Assembly: GCA_001986395.2 (NCBI GenBank)
Contig: MQVO02000001.1
Coordinates: forward strand, 744,001-808,000
Direction of reading: 5' to 3'
Origin: Irpex lacteus
Taxonomy: Eukaryota > Basidiomycota > Agaricomycetes > Polyporales > Irpicaceae
Length of the DNA: 64,000 nucleotides
Under the pieces are notes generated by a model. The model did not search any database. It was not told the origin of the DNA and worked only from the letters and a program-made list of their open reading frames with translations. Positions 13,202-25,885 of the stretch are shown here, in pieces; within the stretch, counting starts at the first letter, position 1; each line of letters opens with the position of its first letter. Both the position numbers and the translations under genes were made by a program.

Positions 13202-15279
13202 TCATAACATCCAAGCAGGCATCTCCCGCTTGCGTGCCCCCACCCTCTCCGAAAACGCTCGAGTTTTATAGTTGACAATATTCACAACATCTCTCCTGCT
13301 TGACGCAGCCAGCATCTGCGCATGCTGAATCTTCCTAGGACCCATCCTCCCGCTCTCTTGCTTCTCCACAATCCGAAACTTGTCATTCGAAAGCATCTTC
13401 AAATCTTCAGGCTCGTCTTCTCCATCCATGGTCTTCTGATTGGCCTTCCACTGATGCAAGGGAAGTCTCTCTGAGATGTCCGGAGAGCGCTTTCTCGACT
13501 TCCCGCTCTTACCACCCAGATTGAGGTTATCGAGGGCCTCGAGCTTGACCTCAACCTGCTCTTCTTCCTTTATATCATCATCAATCGAGCTTGCACGTGC
13601 TTTCCCCTTCCCTTTAACATCCCCTCCCCCTTCCTGCGGAGTACGCGATTCATAAAGATCTCTCTCATCCTCCGACTCTTCCGAGTCAGGCATGAACAGT
13701 GGGGACCCGGCACGACCTTGGATGGGATGGTCCGCAGATATCTTCTTCCGAGGCCCATCTATCACCTCCAAGTCGCTATCATCGCTTACAGGTCCCGGCA
13801 CGTCACCCCTTGGTGCATTCTGTGAAGTGGAACCTACGAGCTCCTCTCGCGAGACAGCCGTAGACCTCGACCCAGAACTCGCACCAGCACTGGTAGACCA
13901 CCACTGCCTGCTCTCCGACCGATTCGTATAATAGTTCATAGGAGGAGGCGCCAACTTCCCCTGCGCCCTCAACTCCGCCTGTATCCTTCGAATATCCTCC
14001 GTCGTCACAGTCGGTGCGAGTCGTCGATCGGATTCAGATGTATCTTTGCTGTCAGTTCTGGGTCTCTTCTCCGGGAAGTCGGGGTCGTCGGGGGGCCCTT
14101 CGGAGCTGTCTGAGCGTGCGCGGGAATTAATGGGCTGCCTTCGTTTTCGTTGTATCGGTACCGTGTTGTTTGCCTTCTGAGCGTTGGTGCGGTTGCGCCC
14201 TAGCAGGCCCGTCCACAAACCATGCCGAGAAGACGACGCTATGGCCTGAGGACGTTGAGAGCCTGGAGGTTCTATACCCATGGCGAAAGTAGGTTGTGAA
14301 GGAAGAGGGTGATGAGGCCTAACCGACCCATTCACGGTCTGACGCGGTACGGGAGTGCCACTAAAAGTCGAAACAGAAGTCGACCTTGAGAGAAAAGATC
14401 CTCCCGGCCGAGGAGGCAGCGGTGCGGGGCTTTGCGAGGTGTACATGCCCGACATAGACTCCGCGCGGGAGATAATAGACTGAGAACGAGATGGTGGAGG
14501 CATATTCAAGTTCGTTTGTGAGGGTGCACGGGAAGTCTGTCGGGAGCTCGATAGTGATACTGAGCAACTCGGTGGAGGACCTTCAACGATTTGTATCTCG
14601 TCGTCATCTACGTCCATCGCCATACTAAGTCTGGAGGAGGATCTTCCAGTAGAGAGTGTGACCGAGCGTTGGGGTGTGCTGGCCGTTGAATCGATGATTT
14701 CAACGTCATCATCGTCTACGGATATAGCACTGGAAGTAGCTACAACGCAGATTGAAGTGAGTATACAGAATACAGATGTCAGTAACGTTCTGCTGGCATG
14801 CAACGAAGTCACGAACCTTGCTCAGACGCAGAGCGAACGGAGTTGCGACGTGCATAAGTTGCAGGCACCGGTGCTGAAGGCCCCGAACGCGATGGGCCAG
14901 CCTGAGCTTGCTGTGCAGATGACGATTGGATACTGCTATTAGTAGGCTTAAAGAACCGTCTACCCAAGATGGTCTTCATGGCCGCCTCGGGGTTCCGACC
15001 AAAACATCGCGGACACATCCACACCTCAGGATGACCAAACTGGGGTGAACCTGGATTTTTGAGAGTGTCTAGGAGTGCGACGAGGTGCTGGTTCGTCATT
15101 CGAGGTACTAAGCAAGCTGTGGCAAGTAATTTATCATCAGGAGTTTACGAATTCGGAATGAGTTCAAGGAGCTTACAGTGATGTGTGTGGCGTTTACATT
15201 GGCCACAGGTGAGCATGACACCGCGAGGCCCGAGTGTGTCGCCTTTGTGACAGATGCGACATTCAACAGCCTGAGACAT
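13202..15279 (-). CDS. PHD-type zinc-finger protein
   Basis: The first exon starts MSQAVECRICHKGDTLGPRG and continues GVMLTCGQCKRHTHH; after a short intron the frame resumes as SCLVPRMTNQHLV and reaches WMCPRCFG. The spacing C-x2-C, C-x2-C, H-x2-C, C-x2-C is a PHD/zinc-finger pattern. A final long exon (13202 to about 14740) encodes a disordered, Ser/Pro/acid-rich region with two similar acidic patches (VDDDDVEII and VDDDEIQIVEG, which resemble SUMO-interacting motifs), a basic patch QRKRRQPINSR, and a conserved-looking C-terminus with KFRIVEKQESGRMGPRKIQ. Likely nuclear and chromatin- or SUMO-associated; the histone mark or partner cannot be inferred. The start is set by the first cysteine motif lying immediately after the ATG. 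Confidence 0.78.
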
Positions 15280-15695
15280 GGCTCCGTGACTCAACGGTAT
15301 GCAACTATTAAAATAAAGGTTGTCAATCGAGGTATAGTTGTTTTCACAGTACAGGGACGCCGATTTATCCCTGGAAACTCACCAGCTCAGTCCTATGACG
15401 ATGTTGTTCTACTCGACGGTAAGTTAAGAACATCGTGGCTGGTCTGAATGAGATGTCGGCAATAGCCGCGTCTAAGTGCGGCTTTCAGAAGATCTTATCT
15501 TATCTTGGAACCTTCAGCAAAGTTGATCTCACGCTCAACATAAGTTACGCTTTACTGGGAATAAGTCTACGTTTGTTTCCTAGCATTCTGCCAGTCGGTG
15601 CATGCTTCTCTCTCAGCAAACCGTTCTCAGATGACAATCCAATTGTACATTTACTCTTTGGTGTTCCAACTCGGACATTGCGACAGCCCAATTCA
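15280..15695. other. Intergenic, PHD-finger gene promoter
   Basis: Short spacer between two minus-strand genes. No site recognised. Confidence 0.4.
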
Positions 15696-17071
15696 TTACG
15701 ACGAGCCACCGAATCCGCCTTTGCTTCCAGACAGCTCTTGTCCCAACTTGTATCCAAGAACCTAGCACATCAATCACTCGCATCAGTCATTTCCTACAAC
15801 GACCCGAAGACCCGAGCATACCTTGTCCCAGTCCAACTTCGCCCGGGTTATGGGCAACGCCCTCCTCAAAGTCTTGAACGTATTATCACCCAAATCCTGA
15901 TAAGACTCATTCAATGTTGTCTGGTACTTGGTCTCTTCGTCGCTGATGATGGCCAGTATCTTCGAGGCGGAGGAGACTTCAGGTGATGACGTGATACCGG
16001 ATGGGAGATCGAGGGAGATGGTGTGGTTTGTAGACAGTTGAACCTACGACGAAGTTAATGACATTATTATGAGTTCTGAGGGGGTAGATAGATCAATGAG
16101 GGATGTACCACGTACATTTCCTTGCTCGTAGTAATGTACGTTGACGAGGATTTTGCCTGCCAGTGTGCGAGCTTCGAGGTCAACGATGTATTCCGATCGC
16201 CATCGGCCAGACCTATACAACGAGAAATAATGAACAATCCTTCGTAGGGCCGGCCCATACACGCGAGAAACTCACCAGAAATTCGAAGGGTTATACTTGT
16301 TGGCTACCACCTGGATCACGTACTTGTTTACGTTTCCATGCGTAGGGAAGACGGAAACTACTCCATCGTGGAAATGAGCTGATATGTATGATAGTGCGGA
16401 GGTTTCCAATGCGGTTCTTGAAATTGAAGCACGGAATGTAGGAGATCAGATACTAATCCTCTCTTGTACATAAGCAAGATTGCGGGAATACACACCGGAA
16501 GGGTTCAGACTCGGTCTCTGGCTCGTAATGCTGCGGTTCCTTGGCTTCCTACCAACCAAAACGGGGTCAAGATACAAATCATACATTCACAATGAGAAGG
16601 GCGCACCAGAGTCAAATGGTCAAACTTAAAGCTCGTTCTCGACCTCGGGTCCCAAAACCTATCCTCCCCATCTGCTTCCTCATCCTCAGCACCAGGCGGT
16701 ACACGAGCTGCCTCGCTCACGATCGACTATTACCACACAACAAACAAATGATAAGATCAGCCTACGCGTCTTATGGTCGGAACAGTGAGGTACGCACCTG
16801 GTGTTGGCGTCCGGGGACACTGGCAGTGATGAACTGCGCGAGATTGTACTCTTGCAAGGCAGGTTGTATGCCGGCCTGGAGGATGTCATCGTCTGATATG
16901 ATATTTCGTACATCTAGCAACAAAGTTATAGATCGAGTTTGTTGAGTCCCTGGGAGGCCCAGCGAGAGTGTGCATGGTAATGAGCTCACCGTTCAGGACG
17001 TCGTTGATCTCTCCTGGAGGCGATTGGAGAAGGAATTTAGATGCTGCTTGGATACGGTCTTCTGCGGACAT
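15696..17071 (-). CDS. CAP1: F-actin-capping protein subunit alpha
   Basis: The start exon gives MSAEDRIQAASKFLLQSPPG then EINDVLN, followed by DVRNIISDDDILQAG and QPALQEYNLAQFITA. Later exons give YEPETESEPF, AHFHDGVVSVFPTHGN, YVIQVVANKYNPSNFW, SGRWRSEYIVDLEA and ILVNVHYYEQGNVQL, then ALPITRAKLDWDK. The last exon (15696-15761, 22 codons) gives VLGYKLGQELSGSKGGFGGS. These are the landmarks of the alpha subunit of capping protein, which with the beta subunit caps the barbed ends of actin filaments at cortical patches. Length and ending match the family. Reading through the last intron would stop early at a false stop, so the terminal exon was assigned from the conserved WDK-VLGYK junction. Confidence 0.95.
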
Positions 17072-17421
17072 CGTGAAAGTGAGTTATTGTGTGATTCAGT
17101 GGTTAATGTTTAGTACACGGGGAGAGAGGATAATGGTAACGAACAAAACGCGGACGACAGGTTGTAGTCTGCAGTCATCTAACCGCCCAAACATATCTCT
17201 CATCTGGACTTCCATCTACCATCGAACTCGAAATACTACACGCATATTTCAGAGTAGTTCATTCTCATGAGGATATCATCACAGTGGAATCCAGATAAAA
17301 TTACAAGTGACCAACAATCAAGGGATATGTATATGTACAAGAAATCTACAGCGAACAAGTCCAAATGCGACGAAGGCGATGGGATGCAAACAACTCCCAC
17401 TTTTATCCCAAGACTCAACCC
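17072..17421. other. Intergenic, CAP1 promoter / ICL1 3' region
   Basis: 350-bp spacer between two minus-strand genes. Nothing specific seen. Confidence 0.4.
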
Positions 17422-19337
17422 CTACAACTTAGACTTGAACTGGTCCTCCGTCACACCCTTACCCATAGCAGCCGTCGACGACACGCCACCGGTGACGGTC
17501 TTCATCAAGTTGTCCATATAGTCGGCACCAGACCACTAAAGAATTAAAAGAAAGGGAAAGTCGCGTAAGCGTACTGCTCCGTACTGCTAGAGTATGAAGT
17601 GGAACGCACCTTCTGGTGGGTGAGCACGTCGCAGCCGATTTCGCGCTCGCGCGTTTGGATCAGCTCGACGTAGGCTTTCATGCCCTCCGTCTTGAAGGAC
17701 TTGGCGAAGAGGTCGCTGATGTAGGCGTTCGAGTGGAGACCAGCGAGCTACATACCAGTTGAGTCAGTCATTCTATCTACATATATACTGGAGCGAGGAC
17801 ATTTACCGTGATGAACTGCCAGACGAATCCGAGCTTGCCGAGGTCCCAGACAAAGTCCTTCGTCTGCTGAGGCGAGAGACCAGCAGCCTCCCAGTTGAAC
17901 GACGGGCTCAAGTTGTACGCGAGCCACTGCTCAGGGTAGACAGCATGCACACCATCAGCGAACTCCTTCGCCTGCGAGTAGATGGGCTTCTTGGTCTCCA
18001 TCCACAGAGCATCGGCGTGAGGGGCGTATGCGATAGCACGGTTGATCGCACACTGAGTGCCACCTTGGTAGCGGTAGAAGCCCTCGCGAGTACGGGGTGC
18101 GTCCCAGTCCCAGAATGGCACTGTCTTCAGACCGAACTCCTTCTTGGCGATCTCGACGGCACCGGGCCATGAGGCGTGTGCGATGCGGGCTTGGAATTGC
18201 TGGATCTTGGCGTCGGACGCGCCTGTTTGGGCTTTGAGGGCTTTCGAGAGGGTAACAGAGAACAGCTCGATTCCAGCTTTGCTCGTCCACTCCTCCTCAG
18301 CGGCTTCCAAGGCAGCGCCGGTCTTTCCAGCAGCTTCAGCCTCGTTCAAGATTGTGACCAAGGGGCGGAGGTTGGGGTTCGTCGAGCCAAGGATGAACGC
18401 GTGATCACGCTCGTCGACATTGGTGGTGATGAGAGTGGCAGCCTCAGAGTCTGTTCGGGCGATGACGAGGTTGTCGACGCCCATGATATCGAATTGAAGA
18501 CGGATGGCCACGAGACGGTTGATGTGCTCAGAGATGGGGACGAGCACCTTTCCGGCCATGTGTCCACACTTCTTCGTTCCGGGCGCCTGGTCCTCAATGT
18601 GAATACCAGCGGCACCCTTCTCGATGAACATCTTTGCGAGCTTCAAGGTGGCGGTGATACCACCGTGTCCGGTGTCGGCATCGGCGATGATGGGTCGGAG
18701 GTAGTCGATGACGGGAGTCTTTGCGAGCTCGGCTTCTGAGAGATTTGAGCGCGCTTCCTGCTGTTTCCGGTCGTGGAAGAGCTGAGCGTAGAAGAGATGC
18801 TCGACCTTGTTAGGGACGGTGTTGGAGGGGTAGTCTAGAATAATGTTCCGTGAGTTTCTACTGTATTCTCTTTAGAGTCACACTTACCTGCGAGATCGGG
18901 GCCGGGCTCGTTTGAGCTGGAGGCCGTGCTGGATGACTGCCAGCCGGAGACGTAGACAGTCTCGAGGTATTTGGCCATTTGAGTCACTTGTACCGGGTCC
19001 AGGCTGCAACAGGAGTCAGTATCACTATAACTCGAACGAGGCAATTGCTACTCACGCGCCATAGGTGTGAGAGGGCTCACGCTTAGCCCAGCGCTCCTCG
19101 AGGAGGGCATAGAGTTTCTTTCCGAGGACGCCTGCAGGGTAGGCGATAGGGAGAGTGCCTCGCTTGGAGACGACCTGCTCAGCGGTGTATGGACGCTTGG
19201 TCTTCCTCCATCGTGGTTCCTGTGAAGCACATGAGTAAACTGAAAGACAACAATAGCGTGCATGACAAGATACATACCGCCCACCACTTCTTAACCTTCT
19301 CGACCTCTGCTTGGAAGGCGGCACGTTCAGCGGACAT
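17422..19337 (-). CDS. ICL1: Isocitrate lyase
   Basis: The first exon gives [20 protein letters not shown]; the next gives [20 protein letters not shown] and [20 protein letters not shown]. The substrate region includes [20 protein letters not shown] and [20 protein letters not shown] with the catalytic KKCGH signature, then [13 protein letters not shown]. The long exon ends with [24 protein letters not shown] helices, and the protein ends EDQFKSKL. The enzyme splits isocitrate to glyoxylate and succinate in the glyoxylate cycle, needed for growth on acetate or fatty acids. The terminal SKL is a type 1 peroxisomal targeting signal, indicating peroxisomal or glyoxysomal location. Length of about 550 residues is usual. 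Regulation by carbon source is likely from family knowledge, not read from the promoter. Confidence 0.97.
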
Positions 19338-20109
19338 GGTGATAATGAAAGGAGTCGAGGACGAGGGGCGTGGTGGATAGGGGAGGGAGGGGGAGGGATT
19401 TACGGGGAGTGCCTGCGAGGGCCTCCCAAGTCATTATGTATGTTGTCTGGATGCCCTCCCAGATCCAGAATCCAGATGCGAAGCGGAGTCAAGAGGGAGG
19501 GGAAGGCGAAAGGGGGGACATGTGATTGGCGTCTGCGGGGTACAGTCCGGCGGGACCTGTGCGATCGGGCAAGGGCGCTTGAGAGGTTGTATTCACATTC
19601 CACCGTCGGTGCTCCTCCTTCGACGCGGACATTCACATTCCCGCTTTTCGGCCGACCGCACACGCTGTCCACTTAAAAGACTCACCCGGCTCGTGGCCAC
19701 CAACAGAGTCCACGAAGCCCCGGGTGGGCGTGTCACCAGGTCCGCACAACATCGGTCTCGAAGCTGGGGTTTTATACCACACCTTCGCCTTAACCCCCTT
19801 CGTGCGCAGGTCAAGCTCGAAACGTAGCTCAATGTGGTAAATCATGTCACTGAACAGCCGTCTATGCGGCGAACGCTGTTGATGACAGGTGTTTGAACGG
19901 CGTTTACTGCACGACGAACCAGCGACACGCTCTTCGTAAGTCCGCTACTCGGCCATAACTCAGGCGCATTAGGGGCCTGAGAGCAAATAGCTTATTCATG
20001 CATGCACTCACCCCCGTCAAAAAGAAGCTGTCACAATAATTTATTGAGAATCTGCGATGAACACAACGAGAACGACTGTCCCATAATAACGTGCTGTCCG
20101 AAACCAAAT
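19338..20109. other. Intergenic, ICL1 promoter region
   Basis: 772 bp between the ICL1 start and the ALG7 stop (both minus strand). Immediately upstream of the ICL1 ATG, 19368-19402 is an almost pure purine run on the plus strand, hence a CT-rich tract on the coding strand, a common fungal core-promoter feature. GC-rich elsewhere. Specific transcription-factor sites not assigned. Confidence 0.5.
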
Positions 20110-22151
20110 CTACCTCCGATTACCGTCATAGAGGAGCCATGCCATGCCATAGCGCACAGCAAACGCGAGAACGCTGCCTGCAATCTGTGTTGTCAGGGTC
20201 GTACAACTGTCAGTCCTCGAGGTTCTGTATCGCAAGGCGAGATGAGCTCACCTGCGACGAGATCAATACCTTCACCAACGAGTCTTCTCTCATCGGCCCT
20301 AGCCGAACCAAGAATACATTCAAGATCGTCAGGTTGGTCGTCTCAGGCAGCCCCGTCTCCTTGTTTGTTGTAACCCGAATAAATCCTAATGCGCTGAACA
20401 CCTTCAGGACGAGAGATGTCAACGCCGAAGGAGCTTTCTTGAACTCGGCGGTCGAGGGATTGAGCAGGCCGGACTCCTTCTCGAATCTATAGCAGTAGTT
20501 TTAGCGTACGTGAACGATCGGCTGGCTCGGAAGAGTCAAAAGCAGAAGAGACATGATGCACGAGAAGGGCACTAATCAAGTGTGGCGTGGACACGAGACG
20601 GGGAACCCCGGACGGGGTGCGAGAGTCAGATTAGACTCACCTTGGCACGCGATGCCGCGGGCAAGGGACCAGCCCAAACAACTGCGGGCACGAAAGTACG
20701 AAGTTGAATATCTGCGGGATGAAGAACAACAGCAGCGTCTTGGAGAAATGGGCTTGGATGCCCACGACAGCGAAAGCCATGCCTGTGACATAGCAGAGCG
20801 TGTCCCCGGGGAAGGCGCGTGCGGGGTACCTAGACCAAACCGAGCCAAGGTTCGATCACCGAAATCGAAATGAAGTGGAATATGATCAGCATCATCAAAT
20901 TCGCGTTTTGATTTCGAAAGTCAGGTGGCGGCGGAACAGGAGGCCACAGGGAAGCGGGGGACGAATTGGATTGATTGCGTGAGAGGCGGGGAGGGAGAGC
21001 ATGTGAATTTCAAAATCAGGGGTCTGATGGGATTGTACGTACCAGTTGTGATAGAGGAATCCGGCGCATACACCGACGAGGGGGAGCATGAAATAGAGGC
21101 TGAATAGATGACGTTCGACGAGCTCTCTGCTGCCGTATGCCATTCCTGCACTCCATGGCCCGCCTACGTCTAGTTCAGCCTGTCCGCCGAGGAGGTGTAA
21201 GGGTACTCTGAAACCGAAAGGCCAGGGCAAGTACAGGAGGTCGTTGATGATGACAGAGAGAGCTATGATGAGTGCTTGTGAAGTTTCGGAGCCGTTTATG
21301 CCTGCGAGGATGTTGATGCTGTTTGTGGCGAAGGTTGACAGAAGTGACATGTAGAGGTAGTATAACGGGCCTAGTGACGGGAGTTTCAGCTGATGCCCTG
21401 GATAGCGCGTTGAAGAATTACTCACCAAGGTTGACCAGCACACCGAATAGCCATCGGAGAGGGATAGGAACTACGACATTCGTGTTACCGCGCTCTGCAT
21501 AATATACCATCAATAGCGGGATAGAGGCAATGATGGGAACCGGGAGCTTGTGCCGCCATCGAATATCGAAGACATCATCGAGGAAGCCGAGGAGCGTGGC
21601 TATCATTAGAGAGAGGAGAGATGACAGGTACACGGCAAGCTGTCAATGAGGTCAGCTACTTACTCCAAGCGAGGTTCGGGGGAGTACTGTAGCGCACCTT
21701 CTGGGAGGGGAACTCGGCGACGACAATACCATGGCGCGACCTGGCCTCGTATTCATTCAAGAACACATCCGAGAACGCGAAAGGTATGAAGAGAATAAGG
21801 AGGAGGATGTATATTGAGGCGCATACAAGGCCTAAACTCTCCGGTCTGCAAAAGGATCAGGTGAATTCACGATCGGCGACTTGTCTATACTCACATTGGC
21901 GTATCATAAGTCTTCAGCAGGTCTCTTCCACTCAGTCGCGCTTTCACAAAGGTAGGGCCCAGCGCTGGGACTAGGTAGATAGTCGTTACGAACGCGAAGA
22001 TGGCGAATCCTAACGCGGCGTGGAAAGCCGGTAGTGGCGGTAGGGGGTCAAGCAGTGGGCGTATTAGGAGCCATGCGCCGACGGGTATCAAAGAGAGTAA
22101 CAGAACAGAGGGTAAAGGGCGTGGAGAGAGGCCTGAGGCTTGTTGTGCCAT
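20110..22151 (-). CDS. ALG7: UDP-GlcNAc:dolichyl-phosphate GlcNAc-1-P transferase
   Basis: Polytopic membrane enzyme. N-terminal helices ([34 protein letters not shown]) precede [20 protein letters not shown], a diagnostic loop. Next come [20 protein letters not shown] with the catalytic Asp-Asp pair, [39 protein letters not shown] (the NxxAGxNG motif), [17 protein letters not shown] (the PARxFPGD motif) and [17 protein letters not shown], ending [21 protein letters not shown]. It makes dolichyl-PP-GlcNAc, the first step of N-glycan precursor assembly at the ER, and is the target of tunicamycin. The terminal exon was placed using acceptor ACACAG before ATTGCAGGC. An upstream in-frame ATG at 22220 exists; the start at [12 protein letters not shown] is preferred. 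Confidence 0.95.
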
Positions 22152-22898
22152 CACAGCGAACGTGCAAGGTAAAGCTACGTAGGCAGTCACAACGTTGTTA
22201 TTCGTGCTGCAACGCACCATACATAAGATACGACATACTTGATTATTACTAGCGTACAGGGTATCTAAAATATGTCCTTCCTATTGAATCATGCGCTTGT
22301 ATCAGGCCTTCAAATGACTTTGTCAGTCTACCTATGAGGAAGAGCTGGAGTTAGTACTCTGACCATGACGGTGGATGGGGATGGGTCAGAGGATGCGGAA
22401 TTGTCATCCAACATGCAGCTAGTGCACTCAGACTGACGTGCAAATATATCCTTGGTTTCATCTTTCGAAGAACACGTCGTTCATTGCGAGGGGAACATAG
22501 CGTACTCACCAGTCAAGAGACGTGTCTGCCTGTTCGCTTGCTCGTCCAAATGGCGACCTGTTTGAAGCAGGGAACTACGCCTGCGCTTCCAATATCTTCC
22601 AAAGACAGCTGTAGAGAACGACGCTCGTAACAAACACCTCGACGAGCCTCGGGTAGTGAGAGAACGAACGAAGAAAAAGTTGAGAGCATAATCATTCAAA
22701 GCGCCCATAAATAAAGTCTACGTGTGTGCCACGTGGAATGCCGATCTGAATCTCGTCGCGTCACCCAGTCGAGGCAAACACCATCAGCTCGTCCACCATG
22801 ATCGTTCTCCAAGAAACGCGATTCATCGAGGTAGCTTTTGGTAAATATCGCATAAACAACTATTGAGACATCTATAATATGTTTTACATTTTTCTAGG
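22152..22898. other. Divergent intergenic region, ALG7 / DUF6535-1
   Basis: Shared upstream region for ALG7 (minus) and the first DUF6535 gene (plus). A TTTTTCTAG acceptor-like sequence ends one base before the DUF6535-1 ATG, so a 5'UTR intron is plausible. No other feature. Confidence 0.4.
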
Positions 22899-25626
22899 AT
22901 GGAGCAGTCATTGCCATCGAAGGAAGCCCTACCGCGTACGGACTCCGAGCCTTCTGGTATCCGGTATGTTCTCTCTGGACAGCCAACAGGATGGGCTGCG
23001 ATGGCCAGTCAAGTCCGAGACTTTGACGAAGAAAAAGTAAAGGACACGAAGGAAGATATTGACACTTTACTGGTCTTTGTACGTGGATTTTGTTCCACTC
23101 TACTTGTGGCTCATGTCGTGATGTCACACTTCAGGCGGGCTTATTCTCGGCGGTGCTGACCGCTTTCCTGGTCGAGTCCTACCAGAGACTCCTTCCTGAT
23201 ACAGCGTCACAAATGCTTGCAACTTCATCGCAGACACTTGCAGTGATGCAACAAATATCGCTGCAGCTGTCGAATTCCACGTACCAACCGCTCGACATCA
23301 TTCCTAACGCGCCGTCCATCGCCTTCCAACCATCTTCTGCAGACATACGCGTCAACGTTCTATGGTTCGCGTCACTCATCTTCAGTCTCATGACCGCATC
23401 TTTTGGTATGCTCGTCAAGCAATGGCTTCGCGAATTCCTCGCCGTCGAAAACCCGTCTCCTCAGGCTCGTCTTCGTATACGTCACTATCGCTGGCCTGGG
23501 TTACAGCAATGGAAGGTCTTCGAAATTGCCGCCGTTCTTCCTCTGCTCCAACAACTGGCCCTTGCCTTGTTCTTCATCGGTCTCTGCTACTTCACCGCTT
23601 CAGTCCATGCAAGCGTTGGGAATACAAGTCTACCCCTTGTTGCAGGATGGGCTTTCTGCTTATTGGCGACAACCTTTCTTCCGATTCTCGTTCCTCGCTG
23701 CCCGTATAAAACCACCCTGCTCAGATCCTTACATGTGCATGTTGTGTGCTTACTAGAGGGTAGCGGCCGATGGTTGTATTCTGCGAGGGTCCTGCGGCAT
23801 CTTCGTGAGAGCCATCAGCTGCAAGGGCTCTGGTGGTTCTACACCTCACTTTCTCACCATCGCTGGAAACACGATGAACAAATCATCATCACACGGGACA
23901 AAAACGACTTGGAGATTCTGGCTAATGTCGATGCTCTTCAGTCGAATGACGAGCTCCTCAGCACGACAATCTTCGAGGCTCTACAACAGATTCACGAACC
24001 TAGCTGGAATAGCCTCGTAAACTTTGTTCTTCGCGTACTGGGACACCGTCTCCAGCTACCGAATTTGGCGTCTGGACACCCACAACCGCTGTACCTAAAC
24101 GCGTTGAGTCGTTCGGCGTACACAGGTATAATTGCCATCCTATCTTACGCTTCAAGGCTGTATATCGTACGCCGTGGTCAGCCGGCCTTCCGATGGCAGA
24201 GCTTCCAGGCGACTATGGGCGCGCTTTATATTTTCTTCTCGCCCAGTCGGTACCCTATTCCCGAATCCGGAGCCCGTGTACTCTCCGAAATACTCCAGCT
24301 GGAAGGCAGCGGCACTGACACTATACGCAAGTTAGTCCTGGACTGTCTCAGATCCCCAGATCCGAAAGTTCGCCTCTATACTTTGGTGTTGGGGATCAGG
24401 CAGCGGGCAGAAGATCTCCATTGGGACGGAGAACTATACTTACGGAGTCTTGAGAGCATCGTCGACGCTGTATTCGAAGATGCTCGTACTCGCATCGATA
24501 TACATGGCCCGCGGAACAGGTTCGTTCTCCATGGAGACGTGGCGGCCTGGCCATGGGACAATTATGTTTGGCCCAGTGGACGAGTCTGTTACACCATCAC
24601 CGAATTTGCGGGTGAAGCTATTCAGCGGGCTTTACCCTTACACGAGCCTATGGTCGACAGCAATAGCCCAGAGAGCGATGATGAGAGGTCGATGTGGGTT
24701 GAATCTCATCTGACTACGATGAAAACTGTGTGCTGACGGGAAATTGCAGCTTTACATCTGCTAATAGGTCCACTAGTGCGCTTGTAGTAATGTTTCACCT
24801 CGCCGACTTAGCAAGTTCAAAGTCGTGGTCGGTCGCACCCCATGTATACATTGCTGTCCAAAATTGTCTCACCCAGAAACAGAGCACGATTTCTCTCCTC
24901 GCGGCCCTCGATCAGGTGCCCGCACCTGTTGTCTCCCATATCTGTCTTGAGCTAAGTGGTTGGCACTCATCCAATGATCCGCCTATGAGTACGTTACGAT
25001 CACTCTCTTCATTGTCGCTCACTGATAGCTCTCCAGGCATTGCGAAGTTACAAAATCTTATTGAAGCAATTGGCGTGCTCTGTGTAGCCAATGGCCCTAT
25101 ACCCATTCCTGTAACCGCGTCCTTCCTTCTCAAAGTCACCTGCCTGGCTGTTCATCTCGTCAAACTTCCCAATGCGTTGCAGAATGCGGAGCTATGGGGA
25201 GCCGTGTTTGGTTCCCTCAGTCGTCTTATCCGACGTTCGATTATGACCATGTCTAGCCATGCCTCAACGCCGCCAGCAAACTCACCAGAACAAATACCCA
25301 CCGCCGAGCGTGTCCGAGCTCTTATTTCCTCATGCGACCAATCTACACTCGCGATACTATCCGAGACCTGTCTCAAGGGCATCCAAAAAGAGGACTCGAA
25401 GATATACGACGAAGGCCACTCTGCGCCACCACAGACATATACAGAGTGGCTAGCCATAGCTTCTAGCGAAGACACTGTCTTCAGCGATGACTTCGTGGAG
25501 ATTCTCGGGGTAATTTACGTTGCATCTCATGCTTCTGACCCTTTGGATTCCGAAGGCACCCGGTTTTGGAGGTTGAGGCGGCTTGGTCTCACTCACTGTC
25601 TTCAGCATGTCGTGCCGTTACCTTGA
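22899..25626 (+). CDS. DUF6535 membrane protein 1
   Basis: Exons 22899-23078, 23135-24693, 24750-24988 and 25037-25626 join in phase to 855 residues. The N-terminus gives GWAAMASQVRDFDEEKVKDT, then KEDIDTLLVF, a conserved phase-0 intron, AGLFSAVLTAFLVESYQRLL with the first helix, RVNVLWFASLIFSLMTASFG, KQWLREFLAVENPSPQARLR, WKVFEIAAVLPLLQQLALAL and LPLVAGWAFCLLATTFLPIL. This is the basidiomycete DUF6535 family: about four helices near the N-terminus and a long, mostly helical cytosolic region. Biochemical role unknown. A TGA at 24734 looks like a frameshift at first, but an intron (24694-24749; donor GTGGGT, CTGAC branch, TTGCAG) restores the frame. It is followed after 259 bp by a paralogue in the same orientation. 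Confidence 0.83.
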
Positions 25627-25885
25627 CGTGGGAAGGTTGCAACCGGCCAGACGAGACAGTTGTTCCAGTTGTTCCAACTGGCCGCTTCCATATGCATGTG
25701 AGCGATGCTAGTGGGACTTCGATCTCACTGATTTGATCACCTGAGCCCCCATCTCTTGTCTTTCCCCCTTAGTATAAGACTTACTCTCACTGTCCCTGTC
25801 TCTTGTCTCAACAAGCCGGCCAGTTGCACGCTGTATCTGCTTCCTTTCACCAACTCCACCCTCCGATCGTCTACAGCCGAACTTT
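25627..25885. other. Spacer between tandem DUF6535 genes
   Basis: 259 bp separating two head-to-tail paralogues; it must hold the terminator of the first and the promoter of the second. Contains a pyrimidine-rich tract at about 25748-25800. Confidence 0.4.

Noticed and set aside
24730..25626. Separate gene downstream of DUF6535-1
   Set aside because: It aligns with the middle of DUF6535-2 and is joined to the upstream frame by a good intron, so it is the C-terminal half of the same gene.
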